Under the pieces are notes generated by a model. It did no database searches, was not told the origin of the DNA, and was given only the letters and a program-made list of their open reading frames with translations. A stretch of 64,000 bases of DNA, taken from NCBI GenBank assembly GCA_947471745.1, contig CANJKZ010000080.1, positions 1,657,501 to 1,721,500 of the forward strand. Reading direction: 5' to 3'. The DNA is from Closterium sp. Naga37s-1. Lineage: Eukaryota; Streptophyta; Zygnematophyceae; Desmidiales; Closteriaceae. This document shows, one piece after another, positions 1-10,209 of the stretch. Each line of letters begins with the position of its first letter. Position 1 is the first letter of the stretch. Position numbers and translations under genes: made by a program.

Positions 1-1
1 G

Positions 2-2500
2 GAGTTTGGGTTGTGGCTGAAGAAGAATGGTATTCGGCACTCCCTCACCATGCCATACTCCCCTGCAATGAACGGCATCGCCGAGCGAGCGAACCGGACA
101 ATCACGGAGGCGGCACGCGGGTTGCTCATTGAAGCCGGGCTACCCGACTACTTCTGGCCTGATGCGGTGCGGAGCGCGTGTGTGGCCAAGAACAGAGTTT
201 TGACTCATGTGGGAGCAGACAAATGGGTGCCCTATGTGGAGTGGCTTGGAAGGAAGCCAAAGGTGGATATGCTTCGGGTGTTCGGGTGCATGTGCATGGC
301 GCTCGTGCCTAAGCATCTTCGGCACAACAAGCTTGGTGCCAAGGCGGTGTGGGCCGTGCACTTGGGCATGGCTCAAAACAGCAAGGGATGGCTTCTTTGG
401 GACCCATTCACAAAGAAGTTCATGGTGAGCAGGGACTGCAAGTTCATCGAGAACTTCATGTACAAGGATTGGAAGGCGGAGAATGAGGCGAAGATAGGCG
501 TGCGGTTTGGGGAGGTGAAGAGTTCCGGTTTGGAGCATGTGGAGCTGAGCAGCGGCAGCACTACCACAAGGCAATCTTCCCTTGTGAATGGGGGAGAGGA
601 GGCCAATGATGCAGAGGAAGAAGAGGAGGAGGTGCAGCAAGTGAGCGAGCGTGCACCGTCACTCCCTTCCCGCACTAGGAGTGCTCCTCGGATTCGAGCC
701 ACACCGCAGCAACGCCAAGGCCTTCAAGTCCCTGCAGCTGAGGAGGAAAGAAGGGGGAAGAGGAGAGTTCAACCCCCTAACAGGCTGACCTATGATGCAC
801 CGGGAAAGCAGGGCAAGACAGCCCTGGCCGGAGCAGCAATGATGGTCGGAGACGACGAGGAGAGTGACTACGAGGATTGTGCGTTCGCGTTCTTCTCTCC
901 GGTGGAGATGCCGGGAGAACCAGCAACTCTCAAGGAGGCCCTGGAGAGTGGTGATTCTGAGGAGTGGAAGAAGGCCATGGAGAGTGAGCTGAAGAGCATC
1001 GAGGAGAACGACACGTTTGAGTTGGTGGAGCTACCGGAGGGGCGTAAGGCGATTACGTCCAAGTGGCTCTTCAAGATCAAGTCCGATGCCGACGGCAAGA
1101 TCGAGCGTTACAAGTCTAGGCTGGTGGCCAAGGGGTACCAGCAAAAGGAGAAGGTGGACTTCAAGGAGCTGTTTGCTCCAGTGGTGAAGCCGACGATGCT
1201 GCAAACCCTATTCGCGGGAGCCGCGATCAAAGGTTGGGTGGTGAAGCAGCTTGACATCGTAACGGCGTTCCTCAACGGAATCCTTGAGGAGGAGATCTTT
1301 ATGGCGCAGCCAGAGGGATTTGACGATGGTAGCGGCAGAGTGTGGAAGCTGAAGAAGGCCCTCTATGGGCTGAAGCAGGCTCCTAGGCAGTGGTACATGA
1401 AGCTGCGCGAAGTGTTGGAGGAGATCGGCTTCACTCCCTCAACGGCCGATCACTCCTTGTTCATGCTTGGCGAGGGGGAGCAGAGGAGCTTCATGGTGGT
1501 GTACGTGGACGACATCCTGATCTTCTCCCCCTCCTCTGACCTTGTGAAGGAGGTGATGCTGAAACTTCATGACAAGTTCAAGTGCAAGTCCCTTGGGGAC
1601 GTCAACTTCTACCTCGGGCTCCACATCGAACGTGACGTGGAGAAGCGGTGCATGCGGGTGCACCAACGGAAGTACTTGGAGGCGTTGGCTGCCAACTTTG
1701 GGCAGAGTGAAGGTCATGTGGCTACACCCTTTCCCTCTGGGTTTAAGTGTGTGAAGGGTCCCGAGGAGGAGAGCGTGGGTGAAGAGGAGAGGCGCCGATT
1801 TCACTCATTGGTGGGCAGCCTCATGTATGCGGCGGTCAACACACGACCGGATGTCGCGTTTGCTACCGGGCAGCTGGCAAGGGTTGTTCAATGCCCTAAT
1901 GAGGAGCAGGTAGCAGCTGGAATGAGGGTGGCCAAGTATCTTGGCCAAACACCGACCGTTGGGCTGCAATACTCGGCGGCGGCGCTAAGGCGCCAAAAGG
2001 GCGCGGATGGAGTTGAACCCGGGCGCTTGTTCCTCACCGCCTACTCGGATGCTTCTTATGCATCGGAACCAGAGGACATGACTAGTGTGGGAGGCTTCAT
2101 CTGCTGTGTAGGTGGAGGCCCAACTGCTTGGGAGAGCAAGAAGCAGGTTGATCAAGCATTGAGCTCGGTGGAGTCCGAGTACATGGCTCTATTCCGTGCC
2201 GTACGGGAGATTGTGTGGCAGCGGCGTTTGTTGGCTGAATTGGGGGAGGAGCAGCAAGGACCTACTCCTCTCTATTGTGACAGCCAGGGAGCCATTGCTC
2301 TAGCCAAGAACCCCGTGTTGCATGGCTTGACAAAGCACATGAGGGTGAAGTGGCACTGGACGAGGAGCATGGTGGCCGCGGGTGAAGTTGAATTGCGTTA
2401 TGTGAAGACGACGGGGCAGCCAGCTGACATGATGACCAAGAGGCTGGTGGAGCAGCAGCATTGGAAGTGTTGCAAGCTGGCTGGGATGGCTCTGAACTGA
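2..2500 (+). CDS. copia pol polyprotein, C-terminal part (integrase-RT-RNase H)
   Basis: The frame is open from base 2 and has no stop before 2500, so this is the tail of a polyprotein whose start lies off-window. About residues 1-170 are the end of the integrase core, with the third catalytic residue in NGIAERANRT. An acidic, serine-rich linker follows. The reverse transcriptase starts at SKWLFKIKSD and carries the polymerase motif YVDDI. The RNase H has YSDASYA, SSVESEYMAL and YCDSQGAIALA. Copia proteins of this kind copy the element RNA and integrate the cDNA. The copy is uninterrupted, unlike most others here, which suggests a young insertion. Copia assignment is firm; activity cannot be judged without the 5' part. 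Confidence 0.92.
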   Translation, partial: EFGLWLKKNGIRHSLTMPYSPAMNGIAERANRTITEAARGLLIEAGLPDYFWPDAVRSACVAKNRVLTHVGADKWVPYVEWLGRKPKVDMLRVFGCMCMALVPKHLRHNKLGAKAVWAVHLGMAQNSKGWLLWDPFTKKFMVSRDCKFIENFMYKDWKAENEAKIGVRFGEVKSSGLEHVELSSGSTTTRQSSLVNGGEEANDAEEEEEEVQQVSERAPSLPSRTRSAPRIRATPQQRQGLQVPAAEEERRGKRRVQPPNRLTYDAPGKQGKTALAGAAMMVGDDEESDYEDCAFAFFSPVEMPGEPATLKEALESGDSEEWKKAMESELKSIEENDTFELVELPEGRKAITSKWLFKIKSDADGKIERYKSRLVAKGYQQKEKVDFKELFAPVVKPTMLQTLFAGAAIKGWVVKQLDIVTAFLNGILEEEIFMAQPEGFDDGSGRVWKLKKALYGLKQAPRQWYMKLREVLEEIGFTPSTADHSLFMLGEGEQRSFMVVYVDDILIFSPSSDLVKEVMLKLHDKFKCKSLGDVNFYLGLHIERDVEKRCMRVHQRKYLEALAANFGQSEGHVATPFPSGFKCVKGPEEESVGEEERRRFHSLVGSLMYAAVNTRPDVAFATGQLARVVQCPNEEQVAAGMRVAKYLGQTPTVGLQYSAAALRRQKGADGVEPGRLFLTAYSDASYASEPEDMTSVGGFICCVGGGPTAWESKKQVDQALSSVESEYMALFRAVREIVWQRRLLAELGEEQQGPTPLYCDSQGAIALAKNPVLHGLTKHMRVKWHWTRSMVAAGEVELRYVKTTGQPADMMTKRLVEQQHWKCCKLAGMALN

Positions 2501-2527
2501 GAGCAACAGATCCTAAGGCCAACAATC

Positions 2528-2539
2528 CGAGGGGAAGTT
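2528..2539 (+). promoter_or_regulatory. polypurine tract of element A
   Basis: A G-rich purine run (GAGGGGAAG followed by TT) immediately precedes the LTR start TGTTGGTGCAAC. This is where plus-strand DNA synthesis is primed in LTR retrotransposons. The equivalent tract of element H is at 34635-34646. Confidence 0.75.
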
Positions 2540-3370
2540 TGTTGGTGCAACCTACGGTTTGCACTCGGCTTGTTGTCCGTGTGCGTGCATGCGTGTGTGC
2601 ATGGAATGGTATCAGGGCATGGGATAATATATATTTCATGCTTATAATAGTGTGTGTATGATGGGTCATGATGTCGAGTGTGTGTGTCAAGTCAATAGCG
2701 ATTTATCGCTAGCCGCGTGTTAATGCGGTCATTTTGTGTGTCCCGCGCGGTTTCTATTTTGTCGTGCGCGGTTTCTATTTTGTCGCTTGTCGAACGTTCG
2801 GCGTGTCGCAGGTGTGTGCAGCAGACCCATCAAGAACTCAAGGATGAGTTTTGTGATGAAGAACCGGAGACTTGGTTGCAAGCTTCAAGTGATTTCGAAG
2901 CTCGCCAAAAGGGTACACCTCAAGATATTGAAGATAGTTACATTACTTTGTGTAGTGTAAGATTTCAGTTGGTGTAGGCCCTTTTGAAGGGTAGTTTCGA
3001 GACCCTTCTTGGTTGGGGACAGTGTGGCACTGTTCCACATCACTGTACCTCGGCTTTTGGGGTTTGTAGGAGCTGGGAGTCATACCCAACTCGTAACTCT
3101 TGCTAACTCTTCCTATTGTGTGTTCTAAGACTATAGTGGCTGCCATAGTGCCGTTCGTTCAAACCGACGCTGTGTCGTCAATTCGTAATGAAATCGTGCG
3201 ATCTAAATTGCCTATTGTAGGCGGCGTTAAGGCGCTCCAGATCCAAGTTGAATGAAGTCATTTGGAGTTGTGAGCAGATCGCTATGAACGTTTGAATCCG
3301 CTGTGCAGAAATCCGACTGTGCACTCTATCTTTCGTTTTAGGCACATTGGAGCCCACTGTGACTATAACA
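2540..3370 (+). repeat. 3' LTR of element A (831 bp)
   Basis: Starts TGTTGGTGCAAC and ends GACTATAACA, so it has TG...CA ends. It aligns along its length with the two 819-bp LTRs of element H in reverse orientation. Two tandem copies of a TTTCTATTTTGTCG motif lie at about 2751-2783. Confidence 0.88.
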
Positions 3371-3842
3371 GTGCCTGAGGGGGAAGCGTGGGGGGAGAGG
3401 GGGTGGGGTGATAGGGAGAGAAGGAAGGTAGCGGGTAGGCACTCATGCAGAGGCCAGCCACCCGCCTGCTGTGTGCGCCACCAGCGACACCTGGGACGCG
3501 CCTGAGGGGGAAGTGCGGGGGGAGAGGGGGTGGGGTGATATGGAGAGAAAGGGGGTAGCGGGTAGGCAGTCAGGCAGAGGCCTGCCACCCGCCTGCTGAG
3601 TGCGCCACCAGCGACACTTGGGAGGCGCCTAAGAGGGAAGTGCGGGGGGTGAGGGGGTGGGGTGATAGGGAGAGAGGGGGGTAGCGGGTAGGCAGTCAGG
3701 AGAGGCCAGCCACCCGCCTGCTGAGTGCGCCACCAGCGACACCTGGGAGGCACCTGAGGGGGAAGTGCGGGGGGAGAGGGGGTGGAATGATAGGGAGAGA
3801 AGAGGGGTAGCGGGTAGGCAGCCAGGCAGCGGCCAACCACCC
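3371..3842. repeat. tandem repeat, ~127-bp unit, about four copies
   Basis: Units start near 3371, 3498, 3625 and 3750. Each contains CCTGAGGGGGAAG, a GGTAGCGGGTAGGCA segment and CACCCGCCTGCTGAGTGCGCCACC. Open frames across it are low-complexity and not credible genes. It lies in the presumed MurC intron next to the end of element A. Confidence 0.85.
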
Positions 3843-4036
3843 CTCTGAGGTGCATGCGCTGCCTTGTGAGAGTGTGTGTAGTGTTTGTGAGTGCACACGG
3901 CAGTTCCCACGGCACCCATCCTGGATTCCTATCCAGTTTTCCCTGCACCCATTCTCTTGCCACCCTCTTCTCTACCCATCCCCTCTCACCTTCCGCTTCT
4001 TCCCCCTACGCCCCCGGTCTCCTCTCACATGGGCAG

Positions 4037-4116
4037 GTGCGGGCAGTGCTGCAGGCAGCGAGGCAGAGATACGACGAGCAGCCCATATGGGTGGTCTTCC
4101 AGCCACACACCTTCAG
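4037..4116 (+). CDS. murC: MurC-like ligase, internal exon (first one seen)
   Basis: The exon follows an acceptor (CATGGGCAG) and ends at a donor (TTCAG/GTGCAA). It reads VRAVLQAARQR, then IWVVFQPHTF, and ends with two bases of the next codon. This matches the start of the C-terminal domain of UDP-N-acetylmuramate--L-alanine ligase (MurC), where the family has a VxAxLxAARxR helix followed by FQPHxFSR. MurC adds L-alanine to UDP-MurNAc in peptidoglycan synthesis; in mosses and charophytes nuclear copies serve the plastid. The split serine codon is completed by the exon at 13197, giving FQPHTFSRL. Earlier exons, including the ATP-binding domain, lie left of the window. Identification rests on short but specific motifs and matching intron phase. 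Confidence 0.78.
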
Positions 4117-4205
4117 GTGCAACCGGGCTCCTCTCACTCGTATCACACACCTCCACATGCCGCCCTATACCTCTCCTGCTACGTGCTTGCTGCCTTCCCT
4201 CTGCG

Positions 4206-4256
4206 CTTCCGCCCGCCCGCCCGCCCGTCCGCCCGCCCGTCCGCCTGCCTGCCTGT
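4206..4256. repeat. CCGC/CCGT microsatellite
   Basis: A run of CCGC and CCGT tetranucleotides ending in CTGC repeats, inside the first MurC intron seen. Confidence 0.8.
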
Positions 4257-4310
4257 CGTGCTGCAGACCTTTGGCTGTCACCGCCTGCTTGCTTTCTTTT
4301 CAAGTTTCAA

Positions 4311-5239
4311 CTCTCTCTCTAATGGTCCGTACATTGATATGGCAGAAAGGTACACACATACAGGTTCATAGGCATGCAAGTTCCATTCTATACCCTCTAG
4401 AGTTCCACCAGTGGTTCTAAAACAGCAAAGCAATCCCCTAGGCGTAGTTCATGGCCAATACCCCCCACCGGGGGGTTCTCAGCTGCTGCCGCCTCACCCA
4501 ATTTCATGAGTAGGCCCACCGACTGTGCTCTCTGAAGAGCAACTGACCACCTCTGCCTGAACTGATGCAGAAATTTAGCGGCATGATAGGAGTTAGAATC
4601 GGCGTTGAAGTGGCGCCGAGCCGACGTGTCTGCCAGGAGTTTGAGGAAGACGGGGACCTCTGCACACGGGCAACCATAGGTCTCCACCGCCAGTGGAAAG
4701 AAGCCGACTGTCTCAGGTCTGTTCGCATAGTGTTGAATCTTTTTGTCTGCCTACTCTCTGGCCGCCCATCCCCTGCCTTTCTGCGCCTCTGGGTCCCGAG
4801 TGCTGATGGGGTCTGTCACAGTGACATCACACACCCAAACCGCTCCGCTGCTTCTGTCGGTCATGGTGAAATCGGCCGTCAGCTCCTCGATGGGACAATG
4901 GGCGGCCGACTCACTGTGGACTATGAAACCCGCGTCCTGCGCCATACTTATGCAAGCATCCCGGAGCTCGTTATGGGTGTTGATGCGATGCTTGCTGGTG
5001 CCGCAACGAAGGAGGTGGTTTGGGAGGCGGGGGTCCGTGATTGCTGTGTGGTCCGAGCAGTCGCAGTTTTTGGGGGTGGAGAAGGGCAACCCAAGCCTGA
5101 ATCTGACGGCATTGGCAAAGTGTGCCGGTTCAATGCGCCTCGTCGCCTTTTTAGGGATTGCCGTCAGCCAGTCCCCCGTGCCATAGCCCGTTAGAGAAAA
5201 CATCCGCTGCGTATGGCCCGCAAGCGGATTCAGCTCCAT
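4311..5239 (-). pseudogene. RLE non-LTR retrotransposon, 5'-truncated copy I (endonuclease end)
   Basis: The minus strand encodes the C-terminal end of a site-specific-type non-LTR retrotransposon: a zinc-knuckle-like stretch (CDC ... HLLRC) and a restriction-like endonuclease signature (TADFTMTD ... VCDVTVTDP). It closely parallels the same domain of copy II at 5540-6346. One in-frame TAG at 4751 interrupts the frame after GWAARE; copy II has glutamine there. The frame continues from 4750 to 4397 through ETYGCPC. A short 3' UTR (4396-4321) ends in an (AG)n tail on the sense strand. Homology stops near 5225-5240, so this is a typical 5'-truncated, dead insertion. Confidence 0.82.
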
Positions 5240-5429
5240 GTCCCTCGTCGCCTGTCAACCGCACCCTCCAGGTCCCTGCCTCGTACCCTCACCCTCCTTT
5301 CGTCACCCTCCTTTCTATCTTTCCCCTCTAAGCCGCTCTGGCAGGGGCCTCCCGCTCCTCATACTCGTCTGTTGTCATCTGCCACAGGTCCCCAAGCCGT
5401 GGTGCCCATGGGTCTGCTGCCACATACTC
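5240..5429. other. short spacer between the two non-LTR copies
   Basis: C/T-rich intronic sequence with no gene or repeat that I recognise. Confidence 0.5.
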
Positions 5430-5539
5430 TCTCTCTCTCTCTAATGGTCCGTGTATTGATATAGCAGCAAAGTACAGTCATGCAGGTCACGGAGGTATTG
5501 GTAATCTAACAAGCAAGGCCCACGTATCACAACATCTCT

Positions 5540-8162
5540 CTACAACTCCACCAGGGGCTCAATGACTGCAAAGCAGTCCCCAAGGTGCAACTCGTCCCCT
5601 ATCCCCCCCACAGGTGGGTTCTCTGCTGCTGCAGCCTCCCCTAGTTTGAGCAGGAGACCCACTGATTGGGCCCGTTGAAGGGCCACCGACCAACGTTGCC
5701 TGAACTGGTGTAGGAACTTTGCAGCATAGAATGATTTGGTGTCGGCGTTGAAGTGGCGCTGAGGTGCAGTATCCGCCAAGAGTTTCAGGAAAACTGGCAC
5801 CTCCGTGCAAGGGCAGCCGTACGTGTCTACCGCGAGAGGGAAAAAATTCACAGTCTCCGGCCAAGCAGCGTAGTGCTTGATTTTCTTGTCCGCCTGCTCC
5901 CGCGCCGCCCAGCCCCTGCCCTTCTGCGCCTCGGGGTCTCTGGTGCTAATGGGATCCGTAATGGTGACATCACACACATAGACAGCACCACTGCGTCTGT
6001 CGGTCATTGTAAAGTCTGCTGTTTGTTCCTCGATAGGGCAGTACGCTGTTGACTCGCTATGGACGACGAATCCCGCGTCCTGGGCCATACTAATACATGC
6101 GTCTCGCAGCTCGTTATGGGTGTTGATGCGGTGCTTGCCCGTGCCGCAGCGGAGAAGGTGGTTAGGGAGGCGGGGGTCCGTGATGGCCGTGTGGTCTGCG
6201 CAGTCGCAGTTTTTCGGTGTGGAGAAAGGGAGGGCCAGCCGGAAGCGTACGGCATTGGAAAAGTGAGTGGGCCCTATCCTCCTGTTTGCCGCAACGGGGA
6301 TAGCCGTTAGCCAATCCCCGGTCCCGTAACCAGTCAGGGAGTACATCCTTTGCGTGTGGCCGTACTAAGGGTTCGGGGTCATCTGCCGTGTCTTCTCAAC
6401 CTGCACGGCAAATCTGCTCCCATGTACCTTCAGCGCCAAGGCATGCTGGAGTCTGATGTCGGAACGCTCCAGCCGCTCTTTCTCCAGAATCTCCCGTGCG
6501 TCAACGGGTAACGCCGCTTCGCACTCGGAAAGCCACGCGTGGAGAGGTGTGGTGACGTCTGCAGGCAGCAGCATGTGGTCCCGGGCCTGCGTCAGCGCGC
6601 CATCAGAGACATCCTCTAGTGATGCCAGGAAAAGCGCGGCCTGAGTGAAACTTGCAGCGTATCCATACACTCCTTCGATTAAAGGGTCCGTAATGCCTAT
6701 CCCCCCCAGCGATGATGGCAGTGACGCCTGCGCCCAGACGCGTGCTTGTTCAGTGCGGCAGGTGGGAACGCGGATGCTGCATGCAGTCAGTAGCGCCGTT
6801 AGCAAATCCATCCCCCTTGGACTCCAAGTGTCGTGAGGCAGTAGGTGGAGCGGCGTCGTCCTGGTAAGGTATGCCACCCGCCTTGAGATACAGCAGGTGA
6901 GCAGCAGTGATGCTACCTGGGGGTCGGCTTTCTCAAGAAGAGGTAAGGGTTTTGCCATTTCCTGCAGCTGACCCGACAGGAACTGCGATGCCCCGCGGTC
7001 CGGGCCCACGAAGCTTCCAAGCAAACGCACGCCGTTCTCGGAAAAAGGCACTCCCTGTGGAAGCTGGTCCTTCGCTGCTGCTTCTCTGCTCCAGGCTGCA
7101 CATTTTTGCGGGTTGTGCGTCAGCCCCAGTTGCGCCAGACCCTCGGTGAAATGATTGAATGCAGCTACAGTGTCCGTCACATTTCCAAGAAATGTGACAT
7201 CGTCTGCGTAGGCCAGGCAGAGCATGTGGGGGAATGCCTTGGCGGTGTCACGAAGCGTTGGGTGTATTCCCGCCGCAAACAGTAAAGGGCCAAGTGGGTC
7301 ACCTTGGCGCACGCCCCGTTCGCTGGTCAGTGGTTCGCATTCGAAATTGGTGTCGAGATGCAACCTGGACGGGTTACCGTAAGTCAGTTTCACCAGCGGC
7401 ACTAGTGGCGAAAGACCGGGCTCATGTAACGCCGTTGCGATGGCTTGCCGAGATATACTGTTGAATGCGTTTGAGATGTCGGTCTGCAGTACTAGGCTGC
7501 TGGGCTCTTTGTCCAGGTACGCCCGTGCCACGTGGATGACTGCCTCGGCCCCCCCTGGCACAGCCACCCCGTACTGTAGGGGCAGGAAGTAGTCACGGGC
7601 AGCGTCGCCCATAGCTGTGAGGGCTGCCTTGGCTGTCAGCCGGGTGATGCATTCGCCAATGGCAATTGGTCGAGCACCCCCCCCAGGTTTGGCCAGGGCT
7701 ATGAGACGTGAGGCTGTCAATAGGTCCACCACCGGGCCTGGAAGGTTGCCCCCCAAAATGGTGTTTATCAATGCGTGCAGATGGGTGCTGACCCGTCCAT
7801 TCGTGATTGCCGCGTCGCGCATGTGTTCAAAAGTTGTCCCCGAAGGCCCGGCACCGACCCCGTTCTCGCATCTCCCCAGAAGTTTTGCGAAATCCGCGTG
7901 GTTGATTGACAGCTTTGACTCTTGTGTGGGTGGCCACGTTGTCGTCCCTGGTTCAGCTGGTGGGTGTTTCCGACGAAGCTCGGCCAGGATTTCTGGGGTC
8001 GGTGTGCAGACTGGCGTTGACTCCAACGCCAGTACAGCTCGGCGCAGGCTGCCCCGCTTTGCCAGGCTCTCGGCTCGGCTAATGACCCCAGTAGCATCTG
8101 GCTGATGACGCGGCGGCGCTGGTGCGTTGACTGCGTCAATCGCGTCTTTGTACAGTTGAACC
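5540..8162 (-). pseudogene. non-LTR reverse transcriptase and restriction-like endonuclease
   Basis: Reading from 8162 downward, the frame contains the RT: LIALAKPGGGARPIAIG, then LQTDISNAFNSISR, then the template-grip segment RGVRQGDPLGPLLFA and the catalytic LAYADD. After a TAG at about 6365 the same frame continues as the endonuclease part: CDCADHTAITDP, HLLRCG, THNELRDACISMAQDAGF and TADFTMTD ... VCDVTITDP. The enzyme nicks DNA and primes reverse transcription at the nick. Copy I has sense codons where copy II has the TAG, so it is a mutation rather than a designed stop. The frame also continues to the right of element E once one copy of its target duplication is removed. Confidence 0.85.
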
Positions 8163-8379
8163 TGTCAGGAATACTAGCATTAGGGCCTAGGCTAAGTAGC
8201 CTAGGCCACACGAAGACTAGGAGGTTGTGCCCTAGGACTAGGTTTTAGGGTATACGAAGGAGAAGTAGGAGAAGGAATGATTGCACTAGCAAGCAGGTTG
8301 GTACAAATAGGAAACCCTAAAGGGCTGTACTCACTATTGAGTACCCCACTGCAGGCTAGACAAATAACATATTCTGACA
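8163..8379 (-). repeat. 3' LTR of element E (217 bp)
   Basis: On the + strand it runs from TGTCAGGAATACTAGC to CATATTCTGACA. It is nearly identical to 10210-10423; visible differences are a few substitutions and a 3-bp length difference (TTTTAGGGTATACG against TTTAGTATACG). Confidence 0.9.
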
Positions 8380-8960
8380 CACCCCCATAGCCAAAGTGGG
8401 GTGTAATCAGCACAATGAGCAGGCATAGCAATAGTTCACAATTATAAGCAAAGCTATAGGCATGCACAACGGGCACGTGAGGAGGAGGAGGCTGGACTCT
8501 GAGAGGAGAGGAGATGGGAGGCAACGGCTGAAGCTGCAGACGCACGGGCAACAGAAGCGGCTGGCACAGTGGCTACTGGGACAGCGCCCCGGACTACTGG
8601 AGTAACTGGCTCTGCGGCTAACTCTGAGCAGCAGAAGCAACGGACCCACGGGCGACAGGCGCAGCAGGCTCTCTGGGCTACCAGGACAGCGCCCCGGACT
8701 ACAGGTGCTGCGGACGACAAGACGGCAGCCTCCGCTCCACCTCCCCCAACTGTCCCACCCCCCCTTTCACACACCCCTTGCTGTACCCCTAGCTCCACTC
8801 CCCCGTCACCCCCCTAGCGCCACTCCCCTCGGCTCCCACACCTCCACCCCCCTCAGCGGCAGCTGCAGCAGTGGGAGACGAAGAAGGAGGAGGAGGAGGA
8901 AGGGACGACGCACACGGAGCACCCCCACACCCGCCACCCCCACACCCTCCTGTCCAGGGG

Positions 8961-8980
8961 ACGGGGGGGGGGGGGGGGGG
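8961..8980. repeat. poly-G run
   Basis: About 18-20 consecutive G inside element E. The exact length is probably unreliable in any assembly. Confidence 0.8.
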
Positions 8981-9003
8981 CAGGGGCGGCTGAACAGAAC
9001 AGA

Positions 9004-9190
9004 GCGCACGAGGGCGCGGGCAGAGCAGAGCGCACGAGGGCGCGGGCATAGCAGAGCGCACGAGGGCGCGGGCAGCAGCAGAGCGCACGAGGGCGCGGGC
9101 AGCAGCAGGGCGCACGAGGGCGCGGGTGAGACAGAGCGCACGAGGGTGCGGGCAGAGCAGAGCGCACGAGGGCGCGGGTGAGACAGAGCG
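9004..9190. repeat. GC-rich tandem repeat, AGAGCGCACGAGGGCGCGGG unit
   Basis: About six to seven copies of AGCGCACGAGGGCGCGGG with spacers of variable length. Open frames on both strands across it are products of the repeat. Confidence 0.85.
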
Positions 9191-9193
9191 CTG

Positions 9194-9625
9194 CTCTAGG
9201 GGCCAGGTGCGGCTGCTGCAGTGGTGGCTGCTCCAGGGGCCAGGGGCGGCTGCTGCAGGGGCGGCTGCTCCAGGGGCCAGGGGCGGCTGCTGCAGGGGCG
9301 GCTGCTCCAGGAGCCAGGGGCGGCTGCTGCAGGGGCGGCTGCTCCAGGGGCCAGGGGCGGCTGCTCCAGGGGCCAGGGGCGGCTGCTGCAGGGGCGGCTG
9401 CTCCATGGGCCAGGGCGGCTGCTGCAGGGGCCAGGGGCGGCTGCTGCAGGGGTGGCTGCTCCAGGGGCCAGGGGCGGCTGCTGCAGGGACGGCTGCTCCA
9501 GGGGCCAGGGGCGGCTGCTGCCGGGGCGGCTGCTCCAGGGGCCAGGGGCGGCTGCTGCAGGGGCGGCTGCTCCAGGGGCCAGGGGCGGCTGCTGCAGGGA
9601 CGGCTGCTCCAGGGGCCAGGGGCGA
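9194..9625. repeat. 37-bp G-rich tandem repeat
   Basis: The unit contains CTCCAGGGGCCAGGGGC and GGCTGCTGCAGGGGC, with about eleven copies. CTCCAGG recurs at 9231, 9268 and 9305, giving a 37-bp period. The period is not divisible by three, so every frame stays open, which explains the long overlapping ORFs. Runs of GGGG recur every few bases. Confidence 0.88.
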
Positions 9626-9629
9626 CGGG

Positions 9630-10020
9630 CAGGGGGGGGGCGCGCGGGTCCCTGGGGGCGCCACGACGGGCGACGGGGGGGGGGGGACGCGCGGGTCCCT
9701 GGGGGCGCCACGACGGGCGACGGGGGGGCGACGCGCGGGTCCCCGGGGGAGTCGCGACGAACGACGGGGGGGACGCGCGGGTCCCCGGGGGCGTCGCGAC
9801 GAACGACGGGGGGGGACGCGCGGGTCCCTGGGGGCGCCACGACGGGCGACGGGGGGCGACGGGCGGGTCCCCGGGGGTGTCGCGACGAACGACGGGGGGG
9901 ACGCGCGGGTCCCTGGGGGCGTCGCGACGAACGACGGGGGGGGACGCGCGGGTCCCTGGCCGCGCCACGACGGGCGACGGGGGGGGGGGGGGCGACGCGC
10001 GGGTCCCCTGGGGCGCCGCG
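9630..10020. repeat. G/CG-rich tandem repeat, CGCGCGGGTCC unit
   Basis: About eight copies of GACGCGCGGGTCCCTGGGGG followed by a CGACGAACGACGGGGGG-like part, with a period of roughly 45-50 bp, inside element E. Confidence 0.8.
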
Positions 10021-10196
10021 ACGGGGCAGGAAACCGCCACACGCCCCGAGCGCGCGGCGGGCAGAAAAAGCCGCCACGCGCTCGCAGCGCGTGGCGGGAA
10101 GAAAATGCAGCGCCGCGCACCACGGGACGCGCGGCGGACAGTACGGCAGCGGAAGCAGTTGGTGGGCCCGTTAAGCTAGGCGGCAGAAACATGCTC

Positions 10197-10209
10197 GCTC
10201 TAGATACCA
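10197..10209 (-). promoter_or_regulatory. primer-binding-site-like sequence of element E
   Basis: The sense strand reads TGGTATCTAGAGC directly after the LTR end TCCTGACA. It differs from the canonical plant copia site TGGTATCAGAGC (complement of the tRNA-iMet 3' end) by one inserted T. Confidence 0.6.

Larger units (their letters stand above)
1..3370 (+). mobile_element. Ty1/copia retrotransposon A, 3' half
   Basis: The element enters from the left window edge inside the integrase and runs through reverse transcriptase, RNase H, a purine-rich tract and a 3' LTR. Its pol is nearly identical to that of the complete element at 33816-40297, so both belong to one family (called A family here). 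The LTR ends at 3370 in GACTATAACA, and a tandem repeat begins directly after it. The element lies left of the first MurC exon seen and so probably sits in the preceding MurC intron. The 5' LTR and target duplication are outside the window. Confidence 0.9.

Noticed and set aside
4565..5194. Plus-strand ORF of 209 codons
   Set aside because: Antisense to the endonuclease domain of non-LTR copy I.
4751..6367. Stop-codon readthrough or altered genetic code, because several element frames are broken only by TAG
   Set aside because: Homologous copies have sense codons at the same positions, and host genes (MurC exons, P450, LRR) use stops normally.
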